Part shown: in pieces, positions 6,299 to 6,398 of the stretch | How the letters are laid out: each line of letters begins with the position of its first letter | Numbering within the stretch: the first letter of the stretch is position 1 | Origin: Planctomycetaceae bacterium | GTDB taxonomy: Bacteria; Planctomycetota; Planctomycetia; Planctomycetales; Planctomycetaceae | Direction: 5' to 3' | DNA: 6,398 nucleotides | Assembly: GCA_003445035.1 (NCBI GenBank) | Contig: DLVV01000304.1 | Coordinates: 14,066-20,463, forward strand | The notes under the pieces: generated by a model | What the model saw: only the letters and a program-made list of their open reading frames with translations | What the model was told of the DNA's origin: nothing | The model's database searches: none | Translations under genes and position numbers: made by a program

Positions 6299-6398
6299 TC
6301 AGCTCTTCGGCAGGTAGGCCGCCTTGCCGGGGATCCGGGTGCGGATGCTCAGCAGGTAGGGGCCGCAGGTGACATAGAGGCTCTTGAGGTCCTTGCCA
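6299..6398 (-). CDS. C-terminal end of an SMP-30/gluconolactonase-like protein (partial)
   Basis: The minus strand holds an open frame that runs in from beyond the window edge and ends in TGA at 6301-6299, giving 32 residues. It contains KSLYVTCGPYLLSIRT, then RIPGKAAYLPKS at the end. This resembles the last beta-propeller strand of SMP-30/gluconolactonase/LRE-type proteins (typically a LYVT..xxLYRIR..xPG pattern), sugar-lactone hydrolases that are often exported in planctomycetes. The frame converges on gcvT with only 11 bases between the two stops and no obvious terminator. The reading frame is convincing; the family call rests on a short match, and start, signal peptide and active site lie outside the window. 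Confidence 0.65.
   Translation of the reverse strand, partial: GKDLKSLYVTCGPYLLSIRTRIPGKAAYLPKS

Overview
This window is ordinary chromosomal bacterial DNA. It holds four complete housekeeping genes and the tail of a fifth. The DNA is visibly GC-rich (roughly 60% by eye, not counted), and Leu TTA/CTA and Ser TCA codons are almost absent. The best guess for the host is a planctomycete (Planctomycetota) or a similar environmental GC-rich bacterium. That guess rests on the style of the proteins: a YhaM-type OB-HD exonuclease outside the Firmicutes, an RNase R without its usual N-terminal helix-turn-helix, and an SMP-30/gluconolactonase-like C-terminus ending in AAYLPKS. It is inference; no marker gene proves it. 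No phage, IS, CRISPR, tRNA or rRNA was seen.

Layout. (1) 18-1766, minus strand: proS, a full bacterial-type prolyl-tRNA synthetase with its editing insertion, read from a GTG start with a good Shine-Dalgarno sequence. (2) 1767-1982: a 216-base divergent intergenic region. It holds two oppositely pointing TAGAAT boxes, one for proS and one for the rightward genes, plus small dyads in the proS leader. (3) 1983-2987, plus strand: a YhaM-like 3'-5' exoribonuclease (OB-fold plus HD domain). (4) 2994-5108, plus strand: RNase R (two cold-shock-like domains, RNB catalytic domain, S1 domain, very basic tail). It starts 6 bases after the yhaM stop and lies in the same reading frame. (5) 5109-5198: a 90-base gap containing a perfect 6-bp hairpin whose 3' arm is a GGAGGG Shine-Dalgarno-like sequence, a possible 8-codon leader ORF, and a weak promoter candidate. 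(6) 5199-6287, plus strand: gcvT, the aminomethyltransferase (T-protein) of the glycine cleavage system. (7) 6299-6398, minus strand: the last 32 codons of a convergent gene resembling the C-terminus of SMP-30/gluconolactonase proteins.

How the genes work together. The yhaM-rnr pair puts two mechanistically unrelated 3'-5' RNA exonucleases in one probable transcript, a compact RNA-decay operon. gcvT may be read from the same transcript or from its own promoter; no gcvH or gcvP is visible. proS is transcribed divergently and probably alone. Nothing here amounts to a convincingly new biological system. The most interesting points are the gcvT leader (hairpin, mini-ORF, ATGA overlap) and the in-frame, single-UAG junction between the two exonucleases.
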